Source: an uncultured Prevotellaceae bacterium (GTDB taxonomy: Bacteria > Bacteroidota > Bacteroidia > Bacteroidales > Bacteroidaceae). Taken from it: a DNA stretch of 64,000 bases. The notes under the pieces are model-generated. The model saw nothing but the letters and a program-made list of their open reading frames with translations. It did not search any database and had not been told where the DNA came from. Made by a program: the position numbers and the translations under genes. Positions within the stretch are counted from its first letter, which is position 1. The number at the start of each line of letters is the position of its first letter. The stretch spans positions 82,030-146,029 of the forward strand of contig CACXVS010000001.1 of assembly GCA_902771155.1 (NCBI GenBank). Direction: 5' to 3'. Of this stretch, positions 19,875 through 28,930 are shown in pieces.

Positions 19875-21035
19875 TCACAGTTCGTCACTCATATAGCCTA
19901 CAGGCAGACGGCGCAGGTTGTACTGCGAGGCCATGATCTCGCCATAGGCTCCGGCAGAACGGATGGCGAGCAGATCGCCGCGCTTGGTACCGTTCAGGTC
20001 GATCTGCTTGGCAAACACATCGGTGGATTCACAGATGGGTCCCACCACGTCGTAGGCCTGCAGGGGCTCCTCGCTTGTGATGTTCTCAATCTTATGGTAG
20101 GCCTGATAGAGGGCAGGACGGATGAGGTCTGTAAAACCGGCATCGACAATGGCGAACTTCTTCACAGCGCCTTGTTTCACATATAAGGTACGTGTAATGA
20201 GCGAACCACACTGTGCCACCACAGCACGTCCCAGTTCGAAGTGGAGCGTCTGTCCATTGCGCAACTTCAACTTCTTGGCGTAGGTGTCGAAGTATGCCTT
20301 GAAGTCAGGGATAGGCAGACGGTTGGGATGGGCATAATCAACACCCAGACCACCACCCACGTTGATGTGCTCTACACGTATGCGATGCTTCTCAAGCAGG
20401 TCCTGCAAGTCATTGACACGGTTGCAGAGTGCCTCGAAGTCGCCCATGTCGAGAATCTGTGAGCCGATGTGGAAGTGCAGACCCACGAACTTGACATTCT
20501 GCATTTTCGAAGCCTCCTCAATCACCTTGAGCATGTCGTTCATGTCGATGCCAAACTTGTTCTCTGCCAAACCCGTCGTGATGTTGGCGTGGGTATGGGC
20601 ACCTACATTGGGGTTCAGACGGAATGCAATGCGCGCCACTTTACCCTTGGCAGCAGCCAACTCGTTGATGACCTCGAGTTCTGGAATGCTCTCGACATTA
20701 AAGCAGAAGATGTCGTTATCGAGTCCTGCATTGATCTCCCAGTCGCTCTTGCCTACACCGGCGAAGACTATTTTGTGGTTGGGGAATCCAGCCTTGATAG
20801 AGGCCTCGACCTCACCACCGCTCACGCAGTCGGCACCCAGTCCTGCCTCACGAATCAGTCGTAGCACCTTGGGATTGGCATTGGCCTTGACGGCATAGTG
20901 CACCACGAATCCCTCGTGACGCGAAGCCTCGTCGTTGATGGCACGCAGTGTCTGTCTCAACAACTCAGCGTCGTAGTAGTAGAAGGGCGTCTGTATCGAC
21001 TGCAACTTCTCTATAGGAAATATTCCTTTTGCCAT
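19875..21035 (-). CDS. lysA: Diaminopimelate decarboxylase
   Basis: 386 residues, a fold III PLP enzyme. The PLP lysine lies in VHYAVKANANPKVL. Further motifs are GADCVSGGEVEASIKAGF, KFGIDMNDM, GLHFHIGSQI, VNVGGGLGVDY (as HINVGGGLGVDYAH), and the C-terminal PICESTDVF with its active-site Cys. It converts meso-diaminopimelate to lysine, the last step of lysine synthesis. It lies just downstream of lysC, 51 bp apart, on the same strand. Confidence 0.97.
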   Translation of the reverse strand: MAKGIFPIEKLQSIQTPFYYYDAELLRQTLRAINDEASRHEGFVVHYAVKANANPKVLRLIREAGLGADCVSGGEVEASIKAGFPNHKIVFAGVGKSDWEINAGLDNDIFCFNVESIPELEVINELAAAKGKVARIAFRLNPNVGAHTHANITTGLAENKFGIDMNDMLKVIEEASKMQNVKFVGLHFHIGSQILDMGDFEALCNRVNDLQDLLEKHRIRVEHINVGGGLGVDYAHPNRLPIPDFKAYFDTYAKKLKLRNGQTLHFELGRAVVAQCGSLITRTLYVKQGAVKKFAIVDAGFTDLIRPALYQAYHKIENITSEEPLQAYDVVGPICESTDVFAKQIDLNGTKRGDLLAIRSAGAYGEIMASQYNLRRLPVGYMSDEL

Positions 21036-21086
21036 AGTCTTATATATGTGTTGTGTTGCCTATTTTACCTTTTTGCTTTCTTACCT

Positions 21087-22406
21087 TTATTTGTTGAAAA
21101 TGGTGTTACTCAAACTCTGCAGGGCACGCTTCTTGTCCTCCTCACGAATCAGGAAGGAGATGTTGTAGTTCGAGCCTCCATAGCTGACCATTCTCACGGG
21201 GATATCTTTCATGGCGTCGAGAGCCAGCGTCTCGAAACCGATGTTCGACCAGTCGAGGTCGCCCACCACACAGATGATACACATGTTGGTATCCACCGTC
21301 ACTGTGCCATATTTCTTCAGTTCATCCACAATCTCACCCAGATGAGAAGAGTTGTCGATACTCATTGAGACACCTACCTCTGAGGTACAGATCATATCGA
21401 TACTGGTCTGATAGCTCTCGAAGATCTCGAACACCTTGCGCAGGAAACCTGTGGCCAGGAGCATACGGCTCGACTTGATCTTGATGGCTGTGATATTATC
21501 CTTGGCGGCAATGGCCTTGATCTTACCATATTCGGTCTTGTTGCTGATGGTGGTTCCCTCTGCGTCGGGATCCATCGTGTTGAGCAGACGAACGGGAATG
21601 CCTGCATACTTGGCTGGTTGCACACAGGTGGGGTGCAGGATCTTGGCTCCGAAATAAGCCAACTCAGCAGCCTCTTCGAAGTGGAGCTGATGCACGGGCT
21701 CCGTCTTATCCACCACACGTGGGTCGTTGTTGTGCATACCGTCGATATCCGTCCAGATCTGTATCTCCTCGGCATTGATGGCAGCACCGATGAGCGAGGC
21801 AGTATAGTCGCTGCCGCCACGCTGCAGATTATCTATCTCTCCATAGGCATTGCGACAGATAAAGCCCTGAGTAAGATACACTTGATATCCTTCGTTCTCG
21901 TCGAGCAGTGCGTTGAGTTTCTCTTTGATATACGTGGGGTCGGGCTCTGAGTTCTTGTCAGTACGCATAAAGTCGAGGGCGTTGATGAGTACGGCTTTGA
22001 TGCCCTGTTCCTTCATGTAGTTCACCACCATGTTGGTTGAGATAATCTCACCCTGGGCCACGATGCTCTTCTCCTCGAAACTGGTGAAGAGTTCCTTTGT
22101 GAACGAACGCAGATAGTCGAACTCGCCACGCAGGAATTCGCGTGTCAGTTCCTTGGTCTCCTCCTTGCTGTAGAGCTCCTCGATATGCTTGGCATATTTC
22201 TGCTCCAGACGGTTGATCACCTCGTTGGCGCCATCAGGATTCTTCTTGTAGAGATAATCCGAGATCTCAACGAGAGAGTTGGTAGTGCCCGACATGGCTG
22301 AGAGCACAACAAAGACAGGTTCGCCAGACTTTGTAACCAGTGTGGTCACATCTTTCATTCTCTGTGGGGTGCCGACGGAAGTACCGCCGAATTTCATCAC
22401 TTTCAT
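21087..22406 (-). CDS. lysC: Aspartate kinase
   Basis: 439 residues. The kinase domain begins MKVMKFGGTSVGTPQRM, with FVVLSAMSGTTNSL and the RGGSDYTASLIGAAI substrate segment. Two C-terminal ACT domains follow (TAIKIKSSRMLLATGFLRKVFEIF, SMSIDNSSHLGEIVDELKKYG). It phosphorylates aspartate as the first step of the lysine/threonine/methionine branch; ACT domains imply feedback control. It is monofunctional, without a homoserine dehydrogenase fusion. lysA follows. Confidence 0.97.
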   Translation of the reverse strand: MKVMKFGGTSVGTPQRMKDVTTLVTKSGEPVFVVLSAMSGTTNSLVEISDYLYKKNPDGANEVINRLEQKYAKHIEELYSKEETKELTREFLRGEFDYLRSFTKELFTSFEEKSIVAQGEIISTNMVVNYMKEQGIKAVLINALDFMRTDKNSEPDPTYIKEKLNALLDENEGYQVYLTQGFICRNAYGEIDNLQRGGSDYTASLIGAAINAEEIQIWTDIDGMHNNDPRVVDKTEPVHQLHFEEAAELAYFGAKILHPTCVQPAKYAGIPVRLLNTMDPDAEGTTISNKTEYGKIKAIAAKDNITAIKIKSSRMLLATGFLRKVFEIFESYQTSIDMICTSEVGVSMSIDNSSHLGEIVDELKKYGTVTVDTNMCIICVVGDLDWSNIGFETLALDAMKDIPVRMVSYGGSNYNISFLIREEDKKRALQSLSNTIFNK

Positions 22407-22446
22407 AATCTTATTATAATTTCAATTTTTCAATTCTTCAATTCTC

Positions 22447-23199
22447 CTAAATTTCTTCCTTCTCCGAATACACAATCTTCGTCTCGTCGGGATCAGGTGT
22501 GTCGTCGGCAATGATCAAGTGATGGAAATCGTTGGTGACGTTTTCTATCATACTATTGTGACAACGGAACGTGATGCTGGGATGCTCCTTGATGAGTGGC
22601 AGGTTGTGCGTACACATCACGACAGCCGTACCCTGGTCGGCAAACTGGAAGAGCAGTTTGATAATCTCGTTCGAGGTCTCGGGGTCCAGGTTTCCCGTAG
22701 GCTCGTCGGCCAGAATCAGTTTAGGGTGGTTCAGGATGGCTCGTGCTATGGCGATGCGCTGCTGCTCACCACCCGAGAGTTCGAAGGGCATGCTGCCAGG
22801 ACGGTCTTCCATACCCACAGCCTTCAGCACCTTATGGATGCGCTCGTCGATCTCGTCACGTTTCTTCCAACCAGTGGCCCTGAGCACAAACTCCAGGTTC
22901 TTATAGACCGTACGATCGGCCAGGAGCTGGAAGTCCTGGAACACCACACCAATCTGCCTGCGCAGTGCAGGAATATCCTTACGACGAATGGTCAACAGGT
23001 CGTAATCGAGCACCTGGGCCTCTTCTGCTTCATCGACATCCAGTTCGCAGTAGAGCGATCGCATGAGCGTCGTCTTACCGGAGCCTACACGCCCAATGAG
23101 ATAGATGAACTGGCCTTCGTCAACCTGGAAGTTGACATCCTTCAACACACAGACGCCATGACGCTGGTAGATATTGGCTTTCTTATAACTGATCAGCAT
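22447..23199 (-). CDS. ftsE: Cell-division ABC transporter ATPase FtsE
   Basis: 250 residues. Walker A is GRVGSGKTT, the Q-loop VVFQDFQLL, the ABC signature LSGGEQQRIA, Walker B LILADEPT and the H-loop CTHN. The RTVYKNLEFVLRATGW segment is typical of FtsE. The protein pairs with FtsX to control cell-wall hydrolases at the septum; ftsX is not in this window. It has an acidic C-terminal tail of about 30 residues. It sits between hisIE and lysC. Confidence 0.9.
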   Translation of the reverse strand: MLISYKKANIYQRHGVCVLKDVNFQVDEGQFIYLIGRVGSGKTTLMRSLYCELDVDEAEEAQVLDYDLLTIRRKDIPALRRQIGVVFQDFQLLADRTVYKNLEFVLRATGWKKRDEIDERIHKVLKAVGMEDRPGSMPFELSGGEQQRIAIARAILNHPKLILADEPTGNLDPETSNEIIKLLFQFADQGTAVVMCTHNLPLIKEHPSITFRCHNSMIENVTNDFHHLIIADDTPDPDETKIVYSEKEEI

Positions 23200-23217
23200 A
23201 TATTTTCTTTATTATGT

Positions 23218-23865
23218 TTACTTCATGAGTCCTTTAGCCTTTGCCTCGCGGCGCTTCTTATCCCACTCCGGATCGTGGCGCTTGTGCAGTTCTGTGGCGA
23301 TATCCTCGATACGCATACCCTTGCTGGCCAAGAGCACGATGAGGTGGTAGATCATGTCCGACACCTCGTAGGTCAACTGCTCGTTGGTACCTGTGCAAGC
23401 CTCGATTACGGCCTCGAGCGACTCTTCGCCTACCTTCTGGGCAATACGCTTCACACCGTCTTTGAAGAGCTTGGTGGTATAACTGCCCTCGGGCATCTGC
23501 TCATGACGCAGGTTGATGAAGTCCTGCAACTCAGTGAGGAAGAGTAGGGGATTGCTCTCGTTGGTCTCGCCCCAGCAGGTATCAGTACCAGTATGACAGG
23601 TTGGTCCGTCGGGGTTAGCCTTGACCAGCAGCGTGTCGTTGTCACAATCCACTTTGATATCCACGAGGTGGAGGAAGTTGCCCGATGTCTCACCTTTTGT
23701 CCACAGACAGTTACGACTGCGACTCCAGAACGTCACCTTCTTGGTGTCGATGGTTTTCTGATAAGCCTCTTCGTTCATGTAGCCAAGCATCAGCACATTC
23801 TTGGTCTGGGCATCCTGGATAATGGCCGGAACCAGTCCTCCGCATTTCTCAAAATCTATCTTCAT
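23218..23865 (-). CDS. hisIE: Bifunctional phosphoribosyl-AMP cyclohydrolase / phosphoribosyl-ATP pyrophosphatase
   Basis: 215 residues. The HisI domain (~1-110) has VLMLGYMNEEAYQKT, VTFWSRSRNCLWTKGETSGN and the metal site CDNDTLLV..GPTCHTG. The HisE domain (~115-205) has GSYTTKLFKDGVKRIAQKVGEESLEAVIEA and a SDMIYHLIVLL helix. It carries out steps 2 and 3 of histidine synthesis. It is followed upstream by a ~95-bp repeat and hisF. Confidence 0.97.
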   Translation of the reverse strand: MKIDFEKCGGLVPAIIQDAQTKNVLMLGYMNEEAYQKTIDTKKVTFWSRSRNCLWTKGETSGNFLHLVDIKVDCDNDTLLVKANPDGPTCHTGTDTCWGETNESNPLLFLTELQDFINLRHEQMPEGSYTTKLFKDGVKRIAQKVGEESLEAVIEACTGTNEQLTYEVSDMIYHLIVLLASKGMRIEDIATELHKRHDPEWDKKRREAKAKGLMK

Positions 23866-23874
23866 ATTTTAATT

Positions 23875-23972
23875 TTCAATTTTGATGTTTCACATCGAGT
23901 CTGTTCACGCTCGGCATAGCTCAAGCAAGCTTGGCTCTGCTCTCGCTTAATCGCAGACTTCAATTTTCAATT
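23875..23972. repeat. Intergenic repeat R copy 1
   Basis: A ~95-bp unit almost identical to the one at 24736-24838. The core runs TCACGCTCGGCATAGCTCAA then GCAAGCTTGGCTCTGCTCTC, ended by CTTAATCGCAG and flanked by TTCAATTTT tracts. The centre contains the palindrome CAAGCTTG. The hisF stop codon (23960-23962) and its last residues RIEN are encoded inside the flanking tract. Confidence 0.85.
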
Positions 23973-24724
23973 CTCACATTAATTCCTTCTGATCTTAAAT
24001 ACTGCTTGAGTTCGGGAATGGGAATCTCCCCGAAATGGAATACCGACGCTGCGAGGGCAGCATCCGAATGACCGTCGATAAAGGTGTCGCGGAAGTGCTC
24101 CTTGCACCCGGCTCCACCACTGGCGATGATGGGAATCGAGAGGTTGTCGGCCAGTTGGCGCAGGGCCTCGTTGGCATAACCCTCCTTCACACCGTCGTGA
24201 TTCATCGAGGTGAAGAGTATCTCACCGGCACCACGCTCCTGAGCCTCGTGAGCCCACTCAAAGAGCCCCCGCTCAGTACGCTCGCGCCCACCTTTCAGGT
24301 AACAGTGCCAGCCGTCTTCATCCAGTCGGGCGTCGATGGCACAGACACAGACCTGAGAACCAAAACGACTGGTAATCTCGTCGAGCAGTTCCGGACGTCG
24401 GATGGCGGCGCTGTTCACACTCACCTTGTCGGCTCCTGCATAGAGCAGACGCTCCACGTCGGCAAGTTCGTTGATGCCTCCACCCACCGTAAAGGGGATG
24501 TTGATCTCCTGAGCCACCCTTGTCACCATCTCAGTGAAAGTCTTGCGACCCTCGAAACTGGCTGTGATATCCAGGAAGCACAATTCGTCGGCACCCTGCT
24601 CACTGTAGGTCTTTCCCAACTCCACAGGGTCGCCTGCACTGCGTAGGTTCACGAAGTTTGTTCCCTTCACAGTCTCACCGTCCTTCACATCCAGACAGGG
24701 TATGATTCGTTTTGCTAAACCCAT
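23960..24724 (-). CDS. hisF: Imidazole glycerol phosphate synthase, cyclase subunit
   Basis: 254 residues, TIM barrel. The N-terminal catalytic Asp is in [16 protein letters not shown], the second (about residue 130) in [16 protein letters not shown]. Phosphate-binding loops are [14 protein letters not shown] and [11 protein letters not shown]. Together with HisH it makes IGP and AICAR. The C-terminus runs into repeat R, which supplies the stop codon. Confidence 0.97.
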   Translation of the reverse strand: MGLAKRIIPCLDVKDGETVKGTNFVNLRSAGDPVELGKTYSEQGADELCFLDITASFEGRKTFTEMVTRVAQEINIPFTVGGGINELADVERLLYAGADKVSVNSAAIRRPELLDEITSRFGSQVCVCAIDARLDEDGWHCYLKGGRERTERGLFEWAHEAQERGAGEILFTSMNHDGVKEGYANEALRQLADNLSIPIIASGGAGCKEHFRDTFIDGHSDAALAASVFHFGEIPIPELKQYLRSEGINVRIEN

Positions 24725-24735
24725 CTTTTATACCT

Positions 24736-24838
24736 TCAATTTTGATACTTCGTATCGAGCCTGCTCACGCTCGGCATAGCTCAAGCAAGCTTGGCTCTGC
24801 TCTCGCTTAATCGCAGCCTTCAATTTTTCAATTCTTCA
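24736..24838. repeat. Intergenic repeat R copy 2
   Basis: A second copy of repeat R (see 23875-23972), same orientation, with only a few differences in the TTCGTATCGAGCCTGC edge. Its AATTCTTCAATTC tail supplies the hisA stop codon. Confidence 0.85.
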
Positions 24839-25552
24839 ATTCTTCAATTCTCTCAAATTAATTCTTCCTTCGTAGATGGCCTTGCCGAAGACGACGGCTG
24901 GGATGCCCGCCTCGTCGAGAGCCATGATATCCTCTTTCGACGACACACCTCCACTGGCTATCAGATGCAGTTCTGGATATGCCTCCATAATCTGACGGTA
25001 GAGATTAATGGCAGGACCTGTCAGGGTACCGTCCTTGCTGATCTCCGTACAGAGCACGTTGCGAACGCCGGCATCTACATATTTTTTCAGGAAGGGCAAC
25101 AGGTCTTCGCTCGAATCCTCCTTCCATCCGTTGATGCTGATCTTACCATGGCGCACGTCGGCTCCCAGAATCATACGCTCAGGACCGTATTTCTCAAGCC
25201 ATCCCAGAAACAGTTCGGGTTGTGTCACGGCAATCGAACCGATGGTCACCATCGAGGCACCGGCGGCAAAGGCCTTCTCGATATCCTCGTCGGTCTTGAT
25301 ACCACCTCCAAAATCAACGGTTAATCCCGTCTTCGTGGTGATGGCCTTCAGCACGTTGTCGTTGACGATATGCTTTGACTTCGCACCGTCGAGATCTACC
25401 ACGTGCAGACGCTTGAAACCGATCTCCTCGAACTCAGCCGCCACCTCGGCAGGATGGTCGCGATACACGGTCTTCTTGTCGTAGTCACCTTTCGTCAGCC
25501 GTACGCACTTTCCGTCGATAATATCTATTGCAGGAATCAGTTCTATCTTCAT
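24836..25552 (-). CDS. hisA: Phosphoribosylformimino-5-aminoimidazole carboxamide ribotide isomerase
   Basis: About 238 residues, TIM barrel paralogous to HisF. The catalytic Asp is in LIPAIDIIDGKCVRLTKGDY, the second in ILGADVRHGKISINGW. Phosphate loops are VDFGGGIKTDEDI and ASGGVSSKEDI. I take MKIELIP (25552) rather than the Met just before it. The final ELKN residues and the stop come from the AATTCTTCAATTC tract of repeat R. Confidence 0.97.
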   Translation of the reverse strand: MKIELIPAIDIIDGKCVRLTKGDYDKKTVYRDHPAEVAAEFEEIGFKRLHVVDLDGAKSKHIVNDNVLKAITTKTGLTVDFGGGIKTDEDIEKAFAAGASMVTIGSIAVTQPELFLGWLEKYGPERMILGADVRHGKISINGWKEDSSEDLLPFLKKYVDAGVRNVLCTEISKDGTLTGPAINLYRQIMEAYPELHLIASGGVSSKEDIMALDEAGIPAVVFGKAIYEGRINLRELKN

Positions 25553-25586
25553 CAAACTATCAACTATAAACTATCAACTATAAACT
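25553..25586. repeat. AACTATAAACTATCAACT tandem tract
   Basis: Short tandem CAACTATAAACTAT units between hisA and hisH, overlapping the 3' end of hisH. They are related to the tracts at 11398-11480 and 26226-26274. Confidence 0.55.
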
Positions 25587-26225
25587 CAAAAAGTTTCTCA
25601 GTATCTGTTCACCCACCTTGCCACTCTTCTCGGGGTGGAACTGGCAGGTATAGAAATTGTCCTTATGCATCGAGGCAGAGTAGGGCAGGATGTAGTCGGC
25701 CGTTGCAATGGTCTCCTCGCATACCGGCACATAATAGCTGTGCACAAAGTAAACGTAAGGATGCTCCCCCGACCCCTCCAAAAGGAGGTGAGACAATATT
25801 CCCTTAAACAATGGTGAGGGCTCAAGCCCCCCCTCCCTTTGGAGGGGCTGGGGGAGGCTTATCTCCTGCCATCCCATGCAGGGCACCTTGTCTTCGTGCC
25901 TCTCTGGCTGGAAACGCTTCACCTCGGCGTCGAAGATGCCGATGCAGTCCACATCACCTTCCTCAGAGTGACGACAGAGCAGTTGCTGTCCCACGCAGAT
26001 GCCGAACACGGGCTGTGTCAGCGAACGGATCACCTCGTCGAGCCTGCGTGCTCTCAGGTATTCCATCGTCTCACGGGCATGACCCTGACCGGGAAACAGC
26101 ACCTTGTCAGCCTTCATCAGCTGCTCGGCATCATCCGTCAGCAAGGGCTCAATCCCCATTCGCCTCAGGGCATTCACCACCGAGTAGATGTTACCTGCGT
26201 TATATTTTACAATAGCTACATTCAT
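25578..26225 (-). CDS. hisH: Imidazole glycerol phosphate synthase, glutaminase subunit (with repeat-derived insertions)
   Basis: About 215 residues, class I amidotransferase. N-terminus VAIVKYNAGNIYSVVNALRRMG; oxyanion and nucleophile Cys in FGICVGQQLL; His-Glu of the triad in TCQFHPEKSG. It hydrolyses glutamine to feed ammonia to HisF. It is longer than usual because extra residues flank the conserved SPLFKGI: SLPQPLQREGGLEP before and LSHLLLEGSGEHP after. Both extras are translations of a G/C-rich dispersed repeat in the DNA (25763-25858). They fall in a surface loop region, and the frame is kept, so the enzyme is probably active. I take MNVAIVKYN as start. Confidence 0.93.
   Translation of the reverse strand: MNVAIVKYNAGNIYSVVNALRRMGIEPLLTDDAEQLMKADKVLFPGQGHARETMEYLRARRLDEVIRSLTQPVFGICVGQQLLCRHSEEGDVDCIGIFDAEVKRFQPERHEDKVPCMGWQEISLPQPLQREGGLEPSPLFKGILSHLLLEGSGEHPYVYFVHSYYVPVCEETIATADYILPYSASMHKDNFYTCQFHPEKSGKVGEQILRNFLSL
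25763..25858. repeat. CTCCCTTTGGAGGGG-type dispersed repeats inside hisH
   Basis: Two inverted G/C-rich repeats, CCCCTCCAAAAGGAGG (about 25774-25789) and CCTCCCTTTGGAGGGG (about 25832-25847) with GGGGGAGGC edges, lie inside the hisH frame. From memory, such PLQREGG / PTPPKGG-encoding palindromes are common between genes in Bacteroidetes genomes. Confidence 0.75.
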
Positions 26226-26265
26226 AACTATCAACTATTCACTATCAACTATAAACTATTCACTA

Positions 26266-26274
<9 letters not shown>
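26226..26274. repeat. AACTATCAACTATTCACTA tandem tract
   Basis: The hisH-purU gap is made of ~7-bp units (CAACTAT, TCACTAT, AAACTAT). It is the same family as 11398-11480 and 25553-25586. No hairpin stands out here. Confidence 0.6.
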
Positions 26275-27129
<855 letters not shown>

Positions 27130-27161
27130 CTGTTTTCTTTGTACTTTGAAATTTCAAGGCG

Positions 27162-27192
27162 CAAAGTTACGAAAAATCGGGCGCAATACAAA
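27162..27192 (-). promoter_or_regulatory. purU promoter
   Basis: On the minus strand TTTG (27189-27192), 19 bp, then TAACTTTG (27162-27169), about 33 bp before the purU ATG. It may also drive hisH-hisA-hisF-hisIE. Confidence 0.7.
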
Positions 27193-27227
27193 AAGAATTT
27201 ATTCTTTTTTTTGCCTGAGAGGCATTT

Positions 27228-27761
27228 TTAGTCTTCTTTACTCTCTGCGCTACGCAAAATAATGCTCGTAGCACCAATTGTAAAGAGGGTTCCGTCGTCA
27301 ATCAACCGACGCTCTTTGGGCGACAGTTCCACGTTGTCCACAAAGGTTCCCGTGTTGCTGTTATTGTCTTTCAGCGTATATTTCAGTTGCCCCTGCTTGT
27401 CACGACTGACGGTGATTGTACAGTGGTTCAGGTCCACACTGGGATCCACCGTCTCAAAGGCCGTGTTGGCAGGATTGCCTTTCTGGTAGCGACCTATCAC
27501 GTTGTCGCCCATACGCAGGGGAATCACCTGCTTGAAATGAAACACGTTCTCGATCACCACAATCGAACCGCAGCCCTGTTCGTTGGCCTGCTCGTCGGGG
27601 TTCTCGTCCTTCTGGCGCTCCCTCAGTTTGCTCACCCCGATCCTGATGCCAAACTCCTTGCCACAATCCGGACATTTGAAGACCAGCGACTGACCCTCCG
27701 TGTATTTGGTTTCATCAAAGGTGATGTATTGGTCACATTTCGGACAGCGTACTCTTTTCAT
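27228..27761 (-). CDS. Zinc-ribbon / FHA domain protein
   Basis: 177 residues. The N-terminus is a zinc ribbon with two CxxC pairs (CPKCDQYITF and CPDCGKEFGI). The C-terminal FHA domain (~85-170) has VIGRYQKGN, the conserved NHCTITV strand in place of SRxH, NSNTGTFVDN and LIDDGTLFTIGATSIIL. FHA domains bind phosphothreonine. The start overlaps the stop of the HU-SPOR gene by 4 bp, so the two are co-translated and perhaps act together in envelope or division signalling. Confidence 0.85.
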   Translation of the reverse strand: MKRVRCPKCDQYITFDETKYTEGQSLVFKCPDCGKEFGIRIGVSKLRERQKDENPDEQANEQGCGSIVVIENVFHFKQVIPLRMGDNVIGRYQKGNPANTAFETVDPSVDLNHCTITVSRDKQGQLKYTLKDNNSNTGTFVDNVELSPKERRLIDDGTLFTIGATSIILRSAESKED

Positions 27762-28828
27762 GGCTTACTGAAATGATAGACCCAAGCCTCGCCCAGTTCC
27801 TTGTGCTTATGGATGGATTGCAAGGCCAGATACGCCTCGTTCTGTGTCTGATAATTTCCGTAGATCACACGACGTACGTCCTTGTGCATGTAAATCTCCA
27901 CACTGTCAAGACCTTTCTGCTTCAGCATGTCGATAAACATCTGGGCATTCTGCTTGCTTACATAACTGGCCAACACAATACAATAGCCTTTCTTTGTAGT
28001 AAGCGAGTCAGTCTGTTTCACTATCTGTGCCGTGTCTTTCTTCAGAATGGTATCTACCTTGACGGGCACCTTCTCAATGTCATTCTTTTTGATATCAATC
28101 TTACTGGTGTTCGTGTCCTTCGACATCATGCCAAATAAGATATTGCTGTTAATATTGCTGATGGTGCGCGTCATCATGTCAGTCTTGCCAGTGGGCAGTG
28201 TCAGCACGAACAGGGCCAACAGGATGGCGGCTACTGCCACCGTGTTACGAATCCACGAGAACTTGATCTTCACCACATCCTCTTCTTCGTTCTCCTCCTG
28301 CTCATCCTCAGACTGGTCGATGCCGAAAATCTTGGCGGTGGGCTCTTTCTCCTCTTCCTGAGTGGCTTCAACTTCCGTTTCCACAGGTACTGGCGGAGCA
28401 GCCACAGCCTTCAGGGGCTTCATCTCAAAGGCTCCCAGACCGTAGAGCGAAGGACTGAGGATGCCAGCCTCACAGGGTGTAAACTGATAATTGCCCTCTT
28501 CGTTCATCGACAGCAAGCCGATGTCGTTCAGTTCGTACGAGCCCTCAGTGGCAAGGTGCATCTTCAACTCGTTCACTTCGTCCTCTATGCGCTGCAGGGC
28601 TTCCGGATAACTGATGTCGTAGGCTTCGACGTATGATTGTGCCAGCAGACTGTCGTTGATCTTCAGCTGGGGGTTGAAACCCAGTGTGCGCAATGGCGGC
28701 AGGAACATCTCGTCGTCCTCGTCATAGCGCGCGCTGACGTGATGTGCCATAAATCCACCTAGGTCTGGGACAATGACACAGTCGTTGCTCAGCAGAAGTA
28801 TCTCAATATGCCTTTCTAGTTCAATCAC
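27758..28828 (-). CDS. HU-like / SPOR domain membrane protein
   Basis: 356 residues. The N-terminal ~130 residues match the CCDC81-like HU domain of Bacteroidetes SPOR proteins (HIEILLLSNDCVIVPDLGGF, FLPPLRTLGFNPQLKINDSLL, SYELNDIGLL). An acidic linker and a membrane helix follow (NTVAVAAILLALFVLTLPTG, ~200). A C-terminal SPOR domain that binds denuded septal peptidoglycan ends the protein (YCIVLASYVSKQNAQMF, RVIYGNYQTQNEAY). It is likely at the division site. The -7 box lies only 5 bp before the ATG, so the mRNA is probably nearly leaderless. Confidence 0.9.
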   Translation of the reverse strand: MIELERHIEILLLSNDCVIVPDLGGFMAHHVSARYDEDDEMFLPPLRTLGFNPQLKINDSLLAQSYVEAYDISYPEALQRIEDEVNELKMHLATEGSYELNDIGLLSMNEEGNYQFTPCEAGILSPSLYGLGAFEMKPLKAVAAPPVPVETEVEATQEEEKEPTAKIFGIDQSEDEQEENEEEDVVKIKFSWIRNTVAVAAILLALFVLTLPTGKTDMMTRTISNINSNILFGMMSKDTNTSKIDIKKNDIEKVPVKVDTILKKDTAQIVKQTDSLTTKKGYCIVLASYVSKQNAQMFIDMLKQKGLDSVEIYMHKDVRRVIYGNYQTQNEAYLALQSIHKHKELGEAWVYHFSKP

Positions 28829-28832
28829 GATG

Positions 28833-28864
28833 CAAAAGTACTGCTATTTTTTGAAATAAACAAA
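28833..28864 (-). promoter_or_regulatory. Promoter of the HU-SPOR / FHA operon
   Basis: On the minus strand TTTG (28861-28864), 20 bp, then TACTTTTG (28833-28840). The ATG at 28828 is 5 bp downstream of the -7 box, leaving almost no 5' leader. Confidence 0.75.
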
Positions 28865-28905
28865 TAAAAGAAACTTAAAATGTAGTAAAAATGATTTTTT
28901 TGCTG

Positions 28906-28913
28906 TATCTTTG
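28906..28913 (+). promoter_or_regulatory. rfbC promoter -7 box
   Basis: TATCTTTG, 17 bp before the rfbC ATG. No good -33 box is seen 19-21 bp upstream. Confidence 0.55.
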
Positions 28914-28930
28914 CACCAAAAATCAGAACG

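Noticed and set aside
22519..23547. 342-codon open frame on the plus strand
   Set aside because: Antisense to ftsE and hisIE, both with complete motifs. No promoter.
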